From NCBI GenBank assembly GCA_945909635.1, contig OX246690.1, positions 1,488,001 through 1,552,000 on the forward strand: 64,000 bases of DNA, in the 5' to 3' direction. This document shows positions 36,067 to 44,591 of the stretch, in pieces. Each line of letters starts with the position of its first letter. The first letter of the stretch is position 1. Origin of the DNA: Clostridioides difficile_A (GTDB lineage: Bacteria; Bacillota; Clostridia; Peptostreptococcales; Peptostreptococcaceae). Both the position numbers and the translations under genes were made by a program. Under the pieces are notes generated by a model. That model ran no database searches. It was not told the origin of the DNA and saw nothing but the letters and a program-made list of their open reading frames with translations.

Positions 36067-37233
36067 GTGGAAAATAAATCGAATAAAAAAGAGTTAAAAA
36101 AAGTTACTGCTAAGACATTAATAGAAAAAGGAAAAAAGCAAGGTTCATTAACACTTGCAGAGATAATGGAAGCTTTTTCAGAGACTGAACTTGATAAGGA
36201 CCAAGTAGAAAATCTTTATGAGACTTTAGGAAATCTGGGAATAGAAATAACAGAAACAAAAAATTATAAAGCTGATATAGATTTTTCGACTACTGATGAT
36301 GATTTAAGTATTAGCAACCTGGATGAAGATACAGAAGCGATTTCACATGAAGACTCTTCTGCAATAGAAATAGAAACTGTGGATTTATCTTTACCAAAAG
36401 GGATAAGTATAGATGACCCTGTTAGAATGTACCTAAAAGAAATAGGAAAAATTCCTCTACTTAAACCACATGAAGAAGTTGAATTTGCTAGGAGAATGCA
36501 CGAAGGTGATGAGATAGCGAAACAAAGGTTAGTTGAGGCAAACTTAAGATTGGTTGTAAGTATAGCAAAAAGATATGTAGGAAGAGGTATGCTTTTCTTA
36601 GATTTAATACAAGAGGGAAATTTAGGTCTTATAAAAGCAGTCGAAAAATTTGACTATACAAAAGGATATAAGTTTAGTACTTATGCAACATGGTGGATAA
36701 GACAAGCCATAACACGTGCCATTGCAGACCAAGCTAGAACTATAAGAATACCAGTTCATATGGTAGAGACTATAAATAAGCTAATAAGAGTATCAAGACA
36801 ACTACTTCAAGAACTTGGAAGAGACCCAAAACCAGAAGAAATTGCAAAAGAAATGGAAATGACAGAAGATAAAGTAAGAGAAATAATGAAAATAGCTCAA
36901 GACCCTGTGTCTTTAGAAACACCAATAGGAGAAGAAGAAGATAGTCATTTAGGAGACTTTATTCCAGATGATGATGCTCCAGCCCCAGCAGAGGCAGCAG
37001 CATATTCTTTACTAAAAGAACAAATAGAAGATGTACTTGGCTCATTAAATGATAGAGAGCAAAAAGTATTAAAACTTAGATTTGGCCTTGAAGATGGTAG
37101 AGCTAGGACTCTTGAAGAAGTTGGAAAAGAGTTTGATGTAACTAGGGAAAGAATAAGACAGATAGAAGCAAAAGCACTAAGAAAATTAAGACATCCAAGT
37201 AGATCAAAAAAACTTAGAGATTATTTAGATTAA
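36067..37233 (+). CDS. rpoD: Primary sigma factor (sigma-70/SigA)
   Basis: Start GTG 36067 is six bases after AAAGGAGGT; TTG 36061 directly abuts that site. The 388-residue protein has region 1.1 (~1-70), region 1.2 (DPVRMYLKEIGKIPLL), 2.1-2.4 (ANLRLVVSIAKRY to YATWWIRQAITRAIADQ), 3 and 4.2 (TLEEVGKEFDVTRERIRQIEAKALRKLRHP). It recognises TTGACA/TATAAT promoters like those found in this window. It is co-transcribed with dnaG and ends before a hairpin at 37265. Confidence 0.96.
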   Translation: MENKSNKKELKKVTAKTLIEKGKKQGSLTLAEIMEAFSETELDKDQVENLYETLGNLGIEITETKNYKADIDFSTTDDDLSISNLDEDTEAISHEDSSAIEIETVDLSLPKGISIDDPVRMYLKEIGKIPLLKPHEEVEFARRMHEGDEIAKQRLVEANLRLVVSIAKRYVGRGMLFLDLIQEGNLGLIKAVEKFDYTKGYKFSTYATWWIRQAITRAIADQARTIRIPVHMVETINKLIRVSRQLLQELGRDPKPEEIAKEMEMTEDKVREIMKIAQDPVSLETPIGEEEDSHLGDFIPDDDAPAPAEAAAYSLLKEQIEDVLGSLNDREQKVLKLRFGLEDGRARTLEEVGKEFDVTRERIRQIEAKALRKLRHPSRSKKLRDYLD

Positions 37234-37264
37234 AAAGATACATCATTAATGTTTTTGTTATAAA

Positions 37265-37298
37265 GGCCATGGGATAAGTGATATCTCATGGCTATTTT
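37265..37298 (+). terminator. Hairpin terminator after rpoD
   Basis: GCCATGGGATA (37266-37276) pairs with the mirrored TATCTCATGGC (37282-37292) with one G-T pair; ATTTT follows. Confidence 0.65.
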
Positions 37299-37398
37299 GT
37301 AGTAGAGATTTAATTTTATTTTTTATAATAACCTTAATTTAATGATTATAATTTAATATAAAGACTATAAATGAAGGCAATTGAAAGGAGATATATAT

Positions 37399-38088
37399 TT
37401 GAAATTAACAGATAGATTATTAAAAATAGCATCATTGGTATCAGATGGTAAAAAAATAGCTGACATAGGAACTGACCATGGATATATACCAGTATATTTG
37501 TTAAAAGAGGGAAGAGTACCATTTGCAGTATTGGCAGATGTTAATAAAGGGCCTCTTGACAATGCACATAAAGAGGTCATACAGAACAATCTTTTAGATA
37601 AGGTTGATTTACGACTGGGTTCTGGTATAGAGGTTCTTGAAGTAGGAGAAATAGAAGAAATAATAATTGCTGGTATGGGTGGAATTTTGATAAGTGAACT
37701 TCTTGAAGCTAAAAAACAAGTGGCGCATAATGTAGAAAAATTGATACTACAACCTATGCAAGCACAAGAAGAACTCAGACGTTATCTTTTAAATAATGGT
37801 TATGAAATCTCAGAAGAAGTTTTGGTGAGAGAAGATTTTAGGATATATGAAATAATAGTTGCCAAATACACAGGTAAAAATACTATAATAGAAGATGAGA
37901 TATATTTTGAAACTGGAATAAAACTTTTAGAAAATAAGAACTCTCTTTTTAATGAATTTATAGAAAAAAAGATAAAGACATATCGTGCTATAGTTAATAA
38001 CCTAGAAGGAAAGAATGGGGAAGCAATAGACAAGAAGAGAGAAGATAGTAAGACTGCAATAAAAAAACTTGAAAATTTAATAAAATAA
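37399..38088 (+). CDS. trmK: tRNA (adenine(22)-N1)-methyltransferase
   Basis: Start TTG 37399 is eight bases after AAAGGAG; the frame is open to 37381. The 230-residue protein has a Rossmann SAM-binding site (ADIGTDHGYIPVYLLKEG, ~20-37), the ADVNKGPLDNA segment and IIAGMGGILISELL, the catalytic region of TrmK, followed by a C-terminal helical coiled domain. It methylates A22 of tRNA. It is followed 13 bases later by the Nif3-like gene, a pairing that is widely conserved in Firmicutes next to rpoD. Confidence 0.92.
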   Translation: MKLTDRLLKIASLVSDGKKIADIGTDHGYIPVYLLKEGRVPFAVLADVNKGPLDNAHKEVIQNNLLDKVDLRLGSGIEVLEVGEIEEIIIAGMGGILISELLEAKKQVAHNVEKLILQPMQAQEELRRYLLNNGYEISEEVLVREDFRIYEIIVAKYTGKNTIIEDEIYFETGIKLLENKNSLFNEFIEKKIKTYRAIVNNLEGKNGEAIDKKREDSKTAIKKLENLIK

Positions 38089-38101
38089 ATTGGAGGCATA
38101 T

Positions 38102-39199
38102 ATGTTATTAAAGAGTCTAACTAGAAAAATTGAAAAAAAGTATCCTCTAAACTTAGCTGAGGATTGGGACAATGTAGGTCTTATAGTTGGAGATTTTGAT
38201 ATGGATGTAAAAAAAGTATTAGTATCTTTGGAAGCTAATGAAAATGTTATTGATGAAGCCATCTCAAAAAACATAGATTTAATTGTGACACATCATCCTT
38301 TTATATTTGGGAAAATTAATAAGATTAATAGTGCAGATTTAAAAGGTAGGCTTATACAAAAACTTATTAAAAATGATATAGCACTTTATTCTATGCATAC
38401 CAACTTTGACATAGCATTTGATGGTCTAAATGACTATTTTATGGAGATTATGGAATTTGGTAACTCAAAGGTTTTAGATGTGACTGAAAGCGAGACTTTA
38501 TATAAACTTGCAGTATATGTACCATGTAATTATTCAGATGAATTGAAAAGAGTTTTAAGTAATTCAGGAGCAGGTCATATAGGAAATTATAGTGATTGTG
38601 TATTTTCAATAGAAGGTGAAGGACAGTTTAAGCCATTAGAAGGCTCCAATCCGTTTCTTGGAAGCATAAATGATATAGAAGTTGTAAATGAGGTTAAAAT
38701 TGAAACTGTAGTGCCACAGAAGCTTTTAGGAGGGGTAATAAGTTCTATGTTGGATGCACATCCTTATGAAGAAGTAGCATATGATTTGTACAAGTTAGAA
38801 AATAAAGGGAAGACATTTGGTCTAGGTAGAGTTAGTAGACTTGATGAAAGTATGACATTAGGAGACCTTTCAAATAAAATAAAAGAAAAATTAAATATGA
38901 AACATATCAGGGTAGTTGGAAAACTTAATACAAATATAACCAAAGTAGCAGTTGTAACAGGAGCTGGTTCTGAGTTTGTAAAAAAAGCTAAGAGACAAGG
39001 TGCAGAAGTATTAATAACTGGAGATGTAAAGTATCATGAAGCGCAAGATGCACTTGATATTGGAATGTGTATAGTAGATTGTGGTCATTTTGATACAGAA
39101 GATATATTCAAAGATGTCATGAAGAGATTTTTGAGAGACTTTAATGAAATTGAAGTAATAAAAAGTGATGTATATTTGAATCCATTTAGTATCATTTAG
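38102..39199 (+). CDS. Nif3-like (DUF34) dinuclear metal-binding protein
   Basis: Start ATG 38102 follows GGAGG with five bases. The 365-residue protein is the long Gram-positive form: Nif3 core split by a PII-like insert (~130-240). Metal motifs are THHPFIFG, HTNFDIAFDGLND, and near the C-terminus TGDVKYHEAQDAL and DCGHFDTE. Family members are GTP cyclohydrolase-type or metal-insertion proteins of unsettled role. It stays beside trmK as in many related genomes. Confidence 0.88.
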   Translation: MLLKSLTRKIEKKYPLNLAEDWDNVGLIVGDFDMDVKKVLVSLEANENVIDEAISKNIDLIVTHHPFIFGKINKINSADLKGRLIQKLIKNDIALYSMHTNFDIAFDGLNDYFMEIMEFGNSKVLDVTESETLYKLAVYVPCNYSDELKRVLSNSGAGHIGNYSDCVFSIEGEGQFKPLEGSNPFLGSINDIEVVNEVKIETVVPQKLLGGVISSMLDAHPYEEVAYDLYKLENKGKTFGLGRVSRLDESMTLGDLSNKIKEKLNMKHIRVVGKLNTNITKVAVVTGAGSEFVKKAKRQGAEVLITGDVKYHEAQDALDIGMCIVDCGHFDTEDIFKDVMKRFLRDFNEIEVIKSDVYLNPFSII

Positions 39200-39261
39200 T
39201 AGTATTTAATTATAAAAATACTATATAAAAAATAAATTTGAATTTACTTAGGGGGAAAAAG

Positions 39262-39834
39262 ATGAAAGCAGCAGTAATTTTTCATAGTGTTTGTGGGAGT
39301 ACATATTTATTAGCAAGAACATATAAAGAAGTGCTTGAAGAAATGGATATAGAAGTAGATATGTTTAAAGTAAGTGACGAAGTTGCAAAAACACTTCTTC
39401 AATATTATTTAATAAATTCTAAAGAATATAAAGACGAGTTTGAAAGTGTAAATATAATTAAATCTGGAAAAGAATTGCTAGACTATGATGCTATATTTAT
39501 GGGTTCGCCAACATATTATGGAAATGTATCTGGACCAATGAAGATGTTTATGGATAGTTTTTCTGATATTTGGGTAGGTGCTCCTTTGAGTGGGAAAATA
39601 TTTGGTTGTTTTGCCACAGCAGGTTCACAACATGGAGGAGGAGAGCTATCTTTGCAAGCAATGAATATATTTGCTCAACATATGGGAATGACTCTTTTAT
39701 CAGTTCCATGTACAGTAAGAGGAGGACATCCAGCATATGGAATACTACATATAGCAGGTGATAACTCTGATATAAGACCAAATGATGATGTTAAGCTGGG
39801 GATAAGAGATTATCTAAAAAGAATTAGTCTATAA
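39262..39834 (+). CDS. Flavodoxin-fold NAD(P)H-dependent reductase
   Basis: Start ATG 39262 follows AGGGGG; the 190-residue protein begins MKAAVIFHSVCGSTYLLA, the phosphate loop for FMN. The flavodoxin/WrbA-type pattern continues with MGSPTYYGNVSGPMKMFMD and GCFATAGSQHGGGE. It probably reduces quinones or other acceptors with NAD(P)H. The neighbour on the opposite strand, nimB, is also a flavoenzyme, but a terminator separates them. The physiological acceptor is unknown. Confidence 0.85.
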   Translation: MKAAVIFHSVCGSTYLLARTYKEVLEEMDIEVDMFKVSDEVAKTLLQYYLINSKEYKDEFESVNIIKSGKELLDYDAIFMGSPTYYGNVSGPMKMFMDSFSDIWVGAPLSGKIFGCFATAGSQHGGGELSLQAMNIFAQHMGMTLLSVPCTVRGGHPAYGILHIAGDNSDIRPNDDVKLGIRDYLKRISL

Positions 39835-39852
39835 GAATGTCAAAAAAAAGTG

Positions 39853-39890
39853 CCTAAAAGTGGCTATATAGCTACTTTTAGGTATTTTAA
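39853..39890. terminator. Bidirectional hairpin between flavodoxin-fold gene and nimB
   Basis: A nearly perfect stem spans 39853-39882 (CCTAAAAGTGGC and GCTACTTTTAGG arms), with A-rich left and TATTTTAA right flanks. It lies between convergent genes. Confidence 0.75.
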
Positions 39891-39897
39891 TATGTTA

Positions 39898-40365
39898 TTA
39901 TAAACGTGAAGCTTTGCCAGAAATATGGTCGATTTCTATTTTAACTACAGTTGTTAAATTTATGTCTTTCTCTATATATTTCATTCCCTCTTCAAAAAAT
40001 CCTTTAGAATATTTTTTTATGATTTCTACAAGAGCATTTTTCTTTTCTTCATCTTCTACAGTTGAAGCTTTTCCAAGCACTATAGCACTAGAATATGTAG
40101 TACTAAATTTGTCTGGAATAACATTTTCATTAGCAACTACTAAAAAAGAAACTTTGTTGTTTTTTGATATATTATCTAATTTATGACCATTTCTTGCACA
40201 ATGGAAGTAAATAGAATCATTAAGATACACATAGTTTACAGCTACTCCATAAGGATAGCCATTTTCAGATATAGTGGAAAAAGTACCAAATTCACCATTC
40301 TTTAACACTTCTACAGTATCTTCTTTTGTCATTTCTCTCTTTTTTAATCTCATTTCTCTAAACAT
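39898..40365 (-). CDS. nimB: NimB-type 5-nitroimidazole reductase, PNPOx-like flavoprotein
   Basis: A 155-residue pyridoxamine-phosphate-oxidase-fold protein of the Nim group. Motifs: FGTFSTISENGYPYGVAVNYVYL, IYFHCARNGHKLDNISKNNKVSF with the conserved His region, and SAIVLGKAS. The C. difficile NimB described in published work is a heme-dependent flavoenzyme that reduces nitroimidazoles to amines; a promoter variant causes raised expression and metronidazole resistance. This assignment comes from the sequence type and the neighbouring genes I remember. The ATG has an AAAGGATG site. It is divergent from the T-box/trpP unit. Expression level cannot be read here. Confidence 0.85.
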   Translation of the reverse strand: MFREMRLKKREMTKEDTVEVLKNGEFGTFSTISENGYPYGVAVNYVYLNDSIYFHCARNGHKLDNISKNNKVSFLVVANENVIPDKFSTTYSSAIVLGKASTVEDEEKKNALVEIIKKYSKGFFEEGMKYIEKDINLTTVVKIEIDHISGKASRL

Positions 40366-40466
40366 ATTATCATCCTTTCTAATTTTGATTATTAAATTAA
40401 ATTTTAAAACATTTACAAAGATTATGCTATGCTTTTTACAAATTTAAAATAAAATAAAAATTAGAG
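40366..40466 (-). promoter_or_regulatory. Upstream region of nimB
   Basis: On the minus strand the region includes two TTGTAA hexamers 17 bases apart (40442-40437 and 40419-40414) and CATAAT (40428-40423). None is a textbook promoter, which agrees with low basal expression. The reported promoter variant linked to resistance would lie here, but I cannot identify its base from memory. Confidence 0.35.
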
Positions 40467-40495
40467 TTGACAATTATAAAAATTTAGAATATTAT
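40467..40495 (+). promoter_or_regulatory. Sigma-A promoter of T-box/trpP unit
   Basis: TTGACA (40467-40472) and TATTAT (40490-40495) are 17 bases apart, so transcription would begin near 40502, just before the T-box leader. Confidence 0.7.
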
Positions 40496-40501
40496 AATAG
40501 C

Positions 40502-40800
40502 AACAGCAAATTAAAAATCCTATGACAAGGAAGAGTAATTATGTTTAGCTTCAAGATAGAGAGCTGAGGATGGTGGAATCTTAGCAAGAAGGAATATAGT
40601 GAATGGACCTTAGAGGAATGAATTGAAATCATATTATTATGAGAGTAGACTTTATCGTCAGTCGCACGTTACAGCGAATAAGGTATGTAAGTACCTGATA
40701 ATGAGATGTATAAGAAATAAGTTTATGTTTATTTTTTATATAATTTAGGTGGCAACGCGGATAATCTCCGTCCTATTAATTTAGGACGGAGTTTTTTATT
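40502..40800 (+). promoter_or_regulatory. T-box riboswitch, tryptophan specifier, with terminator
   Basis: The T-box core AGGTGGCAACGCGG is at 40747-40760. The stem I specifier region reads GTGAA-TGG-ACC, with TGG (Trp) at 40604-40606 in the normal position after GAA. The terminator stem pairs 40766-40775 with 40782-40791, followed by six T. Uncharged tRNA-Trp binding to the leader should favour the antiterminator and let trpP be transcribed. Confidence 0.92.
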
Positions 40801-40945
40801 TTACAAAAATTTCAAAATAAAAATATATAAATGAGATAAAAGGTGGTGAAAAAGATGTTATGAACTCTCAAAGCTAATGAAAATGATTTAGAAAATTGGC
40901 AAAGAAATAAAATAAATATTAATAAAATTAGGGGGAATTATTACA

Positions 40946-41497
40946 ATGAAATCAAATACAAAAAAATTAACTTTAAATGCTATACTCTTAGCTATGGGAT
41001 TATTAATACATCAACTTACACCTGCTATAGGACTTCCAATGCAACCAGATATATCTCTAGCAATGATGTTTATAATAATGATATTGAACAAAGATGATTA
41101 TAAAATTTGTCTAGTGGCAGGAATTGTGACAGGAATATTTGCAGCATTAACAACTAAATTTCCAGGAGGTCAAGTTCCAAATATACTTGATAAAACTGTT
41201 ACAATAAATATAATGTTCATGATAATGTATATAATTTATAAATTACCATTTATGAAAAACTTAAGTAATAAAAAGCAAGACTTAATAGTAGCTACAATAA
41301 TCTTTCCAATAGGAACTATTGTGAGTGGAACTGCATTTTTATTGTTTGCTCAAGTAATAGTAGGTCTTCCTGGAGGTTCATTTATAGCATTGTTTATGGT
41401 TGCAGTAGTACCAGCAATACTAATAAATCTGATAGCTGGTTTACTGTTATTTAAGGTAGTAAGCATGTCTATAAGAAGGGTAAGTTATCAAGGTTAA
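40946..41497 (+). CDS. trpP: Tryptophan transporter TrpP
   Basis: A 183-residue membrane protein of the TrpP family with five to six helices. Features: KLTLNAILLAMGLLIHQLTPAIGLPMQPDIS at the N-terminus, TKFPGGQVPN in the centre and LFAQVIVGLPGGSF later. It should import tryptophan; it may be an S-component-like carrier. The upstream T-box with a TGG specifier independently supports the substrate. The ATG has an AGGGGGAA site. A hairpin at 41554 follows, so the unit is monocistronic. Confidence 0.92.
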   Translation: MKSNTKKLTLNAILLAMGLLIHQLTPAIGLPMQPDISLAMMFIIMILNKDDYKICLVAGIVTGIFAALTTKFPGGQVPNILDKTVTINIMFMIMYIIYKLPFMKNLSNKKQDLIVATIIFPIGTIVSGTAFLLFAQVIVGLPGGSFIALFMVAVVPAILINLIAGLLLFKVVSMSIRRVSYQG

Positions 41498-41553
41498 ATA
41501 TTATTGCTTACAATGATATTATAAAAAAATAGTATTTTAAAGAATAAAATAAT

Positions 41554-41590
41554 AAAGAGGTATTAAGTTATAATACTTAAGACCTCTTTA
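41554..41590. terminator. Hairpin terminator after trpP
   Basis: AAAGAGGTATTAAGT (41554-41568) pairs with 41575-41589 at 14 of 15 positions. It lies between trpP and the convergent HD gene. Confidence 0.65.
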
Positions 41591-41622
41591 AAGTTAAATT
41601 TTAACTATGCTAAAGAAATATT

Positions 41623-42099
41623 CTATACATGGTAAGGAGATAGTAAAGAATGTATCTTTAAAGTCTCAACCAAACAGCAAAATTTATCCAACAAACATAC
41701 AATTAAGGCCTCTTTGTATCTAGGAGGCGTAATTGTAAGTGGCCACATATGTTTTAAAATTATGTCTGTTTCCATTTCATTTATTTGAAAAAATAAATTC
41801 GCATTTTTTAGTGCTTCTTTAGGATGAGTAAATCCGTGTAATCCTTTTCTATCCCCTTTGTAATGCCAGTCATAAAGGAAAAAGTCATGTAATAAAGCTC
41901 CTCTAATAACACTTTGAATATCAACATTTAGATGCAATTTTTTACATAATAGATAACTATAATATGCTACTGACAAACTATGTTCAAGACATGAAACATC
42001 GCCGTGATGAGGAAATGTTCTCATAAGTTGTACTTGTTCTGAAGAAAGTATTTCAGAAGCACATTCATTAAAGTATTTGATTTCAGCTTTTGACAACAT
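41623..42099 (-). CDS. HD-domain metal-dependent phosphohydrolase
   Basis: Start ATG 42099 (MLSKAEIKYF) lies nine bases after GGAG; the frame is open to an earlier ATG at 42144. The 158-residue protein has the HD signature: HSLSVAYYSYLL with the first His, and RGALLHDFFLYDW holding the HD pair, followed by HGFTHPKEALKNA and KHMWPLTITPPRYKEALIVCLLDKFC with the later metal Asp. Proteins of this type hydrolyse phosphomonoesters or nucleotides. The substrate is unknown. It looks free-standing. Confidence 0.85.
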   Translation of the reverse strand: MLSKAEIKYFNECASEILSSEQVQLMRTFPHHGDVSCLEHSLSVAYYSYLLCKKLHLNVDIQSVIRGALLHDFFLYDWHYKGDRKGLHGFTHPKEALKNANLFFQINEMETDIILKHMWPLTITPPRYKEALIVCLLDKFCCLVETLKIHSLLSPYHV

Positions 42100-42217
42100 T
42101 ATGCAAATCTCCATTCCTAGTAAAATATAAATACTATATTTCAATGATAATATGAAATATTTCTTATCCTACAAAATATAATACCCAATAATACAAGTAA
42201 GATACCTTTTATGGTAT

Positions 42218-43309
42218 TTAAAGTAAAAGAGATTTTATTAGGCTAAACAATGAAAAAATTAAAAGTAAAGCTATAGCAATATATATTATTTTTCCTATAG
42301 GATTTCCAAAATTTACAGTATAACCAATACCAAATCTCTTATCAACCATTAATGATGGGTCGTTTGGATTATTGTATATGATGCCTGCTATCCAATGTTT
42401 TTCATCATCTTCTGGAGAATAAGAAGAGTTAGACTTTAAATTTGGAGACTTAATATATGTTAACACTAAATAAATTATAACCACAAATGTTGCTATGGTC
42501 ATAGCAGTTGATAAATTTGTTTTTATTGATAAAAAAGCAATGAAAAATTGTATTGTCATTAAAATCATCAATATCAAAAATAAATAACCAATTTTGTTTA
42601 GATATTTAATGTTTTCAGTTCTGCTTTCTTCAATTCTATTTGAATCTATCTTAATTCTTGACTTTATAGAACCAATAGAAGTTATATATAATAAAACGAT
42701 TAAACAGAATGCAGTGCCTATTGATTTAAACACATTAAAATATGATTTTTCCATAAAAGAATTAGGTGTCCCATTTATATTCCAATTTATAACAATTAAG
42801 TTTGGCAGTTGATTATAATTAGATGCTATAAAAATACTCATTCCAAAAGCAAGTAGTATTGGTATTAAATATAATATTTTAAACCTTTTTATTATTTTAT
42901 CTTTTTTATTTAAGAAATCCATATCTACTATTAATTTTGAATCCATATCTATATGACCTTCTATAGAATAAATTTCTGATTTAAACTTTTTAGCCTTTTT
43001 ATGAGTATGAATATACAATAAACTTTCATATAATAAAAATCCAGTTATACTAATAAAATAGGAAAATTCTAATTTATCAGATGTAAGAACTAGAATAAAA
43101 ACTAATATAAAGTCTATAATAAAACCTAAAGATAAAAGTTTTTTGAATTTCTTATCTAGCATTATAAAGTTAGTATAGTTTTTGTGTTCTTGGTCTATAG
43201 AAACTCCATAAATATGTTTATTACCTACTAAATATGGCATAAAATAAAATGTAGCATACATCAAAATTAAAATTGGGAATATTGTAAATAGACATTCAAT
43301 CTTACTCAT
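42218..43309 (-). CDS. DUF1648-type integral membrane protein
   Basis: A 363-residue protein with about eight hydrophobic segments. The DUF1648 motif lies in NQLPNLIVINWNINGTPNSFMEKSY (~170-195). Near the C-terminus, WIAGIIYNNPNDPSLMVDKRFGIGYTVNFGNP is the DUF5808-type ending. Members accompany GntR regulators in many Firmicutes and may relate to SdpI-like immunity or envelope stress. The start overlaps the end of the GntR gene by eight bases, so they are co-translated. No precise function is known. Confidence 0.82.
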   Translation of the reverse strand: MSKIECLFTIFPILILMYATFYFMPYLVGNKHIYGVSIDQEHKNYTNFIMLDKKFKKLLSLGFIIDFILVFILVLTSDKLEFSYFISITGFLLYESLLYIHTHKKAKKFKSEIYSIEGHIDMDSKLIVDMDFLNKKDKIIKRFKILYLIPILLAFGMSIFIASNYNQLPNLIVINWNINGTPNSFMEKSYFNVFKSIGTAFCLIVLLYITSIGSIKSRIKIDSNRIEESRTENIKYLNKIGYLFLILMILMTIQFFIAFLSIKTNLSTAMTIATFVVIIYLVLTYIKSPNLKSNSSYSPEDDEKHWIAGIIYNNPNDPSLMVDKRFGIGYTVNFGNPIGKIIYIAIALLLIFSLFSLIKSLLL

Positions 43310-43691
43310 AGTATTTCACCTCATATTTGTCAAATAAAGTTGAACTTAGCGATAAAAATTCTTCTTTGCTGATACCTGATAAATAAGATTTTGCTACTAG
43401 AAGTTCTAAGTCAAGCTTATTTTTTTGACGAGTGGAATTGTCTATTTTCATTGGTAGCTTAGCAACAATAGCACCTTTTCTTCTATCAATATTTAAGAAG
43501 CCCTCTTCTTTTAGCTCATTATAAGATTTATTCACTGTATGTAAATTTACACCAATGTTTTCGGCCATACTTCTCACAGATGGAAGTGATTCGTTTATTT
43601 TCAATTCTCCTGAAGCTATAGCTTTAGTTATTTCTTCTTTAATTTGTACATAAATAGATTTATCACTATTAAAATCTAGATTTAGAACCAT
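43302..43691 (-). CDS. GntR-family (YtrA-type) transcriptional regulator
   Basis: A 129-residue short GntR regulator. The winged helix occupies ~10-75: SIYVQIKEEITKAIASGEL, LPSVRSMAENIGVNLHTVNKSYNELKEEGF, then RRKGAIVAKLP. The C-terminal ~50 residues are a small helical dimerisation part without a ligand domain, as in YtrA. It probably represses its own unit with the overlapping membrane protein gene. The ribosome site GGAGG precedes the ATG. Confidence 0.9.
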   Translation of the reverse strand: MVLNLDFNSDKSIYVQIKEEITKAIASGELKINESLPSVRSMAENIGVNLHTVNKSYNELKEEGFLNIDRRKGAIVAKLPMKIDNSTRQKNKLDLELLVAKSYLSGISKEEFLSLSSTLFDKYEVKYYE

Positions 43692-43881
43692 AAAAAACCT
43701 CCATTATGCTTTATAAATGAAAAAGACTGTTATACATATAGTATAACATAAAAAATAATATCGAACACAAAATATAAATTTATATTTGTAAAAATTGTAA
43801 TTTAAAAATAACCTAATTTTTATCAAAATAATACAGATACTATCTATAGATATAAATAAAAATTAGAAAGGAGAAAAAAAT

Positions 43882-44328
43882 ATGTTAACATATTTAATGA
43901 AAAGACAAATGCATAAAAAAGATGATGGAATGAGTAAACCAATGATGTTCACAGGAGCAGTTCTTACAGGTGTGGGTGCATATGCTGTATATAAGATGGT
44001 AAAAAATCGTAAATCTAATTCTCAAATGGTTGATACAAATTATTATAGAAATAGTGACTATGATGACTATATGTATGACGAATTTGATTATGACTGTGAT
44101 TGTAGAGACAAAAAACAGGATTATGAATATGAAGAATTAAAAAAAAAAGTAAAAGAATTTAATTCAAGAAGAATAAACTGTGAAAATTGTCCACATGTAT
44201 CTCAGGAAGAAATGATGCAATATGTAAATAGTGTTAAAGATATAAAGAATGATATTGATGTACATGAAGACGATAAAAAAGACAATATTTACAAAGAAGA
44301 AGAATATAAGAAGTATGATGAAGAATAA
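43882..44328 (+). CDS. Membrane-associated acidic protein of unknown function
   Basis: A 148-residue protein. One hydrophobic helix lies at ~25-42 (PMMFTGAVLTGVGAYAVYKMV). A Tyr/Asp-rich stretch (NYYRNSDYDDYMYDEFDYDC) follows, then CDC and INCENCPH Cys pairs, and an acidic, Lys/Glu-rich tail. The Cys pairs might bind metal. No family is recognised. The start has an AAAGGAG site. A long hairpin at 44383 terminates it. Confidence 0.75.
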   Translation: MLTYLMKRQMHKKDDGMSKPMMFTGAVLTGVGAYAVYKMVKNRKSNSQMVDTNYYRNSDYDDYMYDEFDYDCDCRDKKQDYEYEELKKKVKEFNSRRINCENCPHVSQEEMMQYVNSVKDIKNDIDVHEDDKKDNIYKEEEYKKYDEE

Positions 44329-44382
44329 ATTATATTCTAAATAGTTAAATAGTTATATTAGATTATTTAACTTAAAGTTTCT

Positions 44383-44461
44383 AAAATGTAAGTTGTAACT
44401 TAACTTGAAGAAATTAGTATTATTCTTATGAGAGTTAAGTAATAACTTACATTTTTGTTTT
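44383..44461 (+). terminator. Long-stem terminator
   Basis: Arms of 23 bases (44383-44405 and 44433-44455) pair at 21 positions; T-rich sequence follows. It separates the acidic protein gene from the two-component system. Confidence 0.75.
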
Positions 44462-44591
44462 TGTAAGCTTTAATAACCCTTTGTGACTATTTTGTAATTT
44501 TAGATATATTTTAGTATATAAGGTATTTGTGTATAATAAAAACTGTATAGGTAAATAATTTAAAATCAAAATGAAAAGAAAGGAAATAGTT

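Noticed and set aside
40855..40863. Leader peptide start between T-box and trpP
   Set aside because: The ATG at 40856 after GGTGGTG is followed at once by TTA and a TGA stop, too short to be meaningful.
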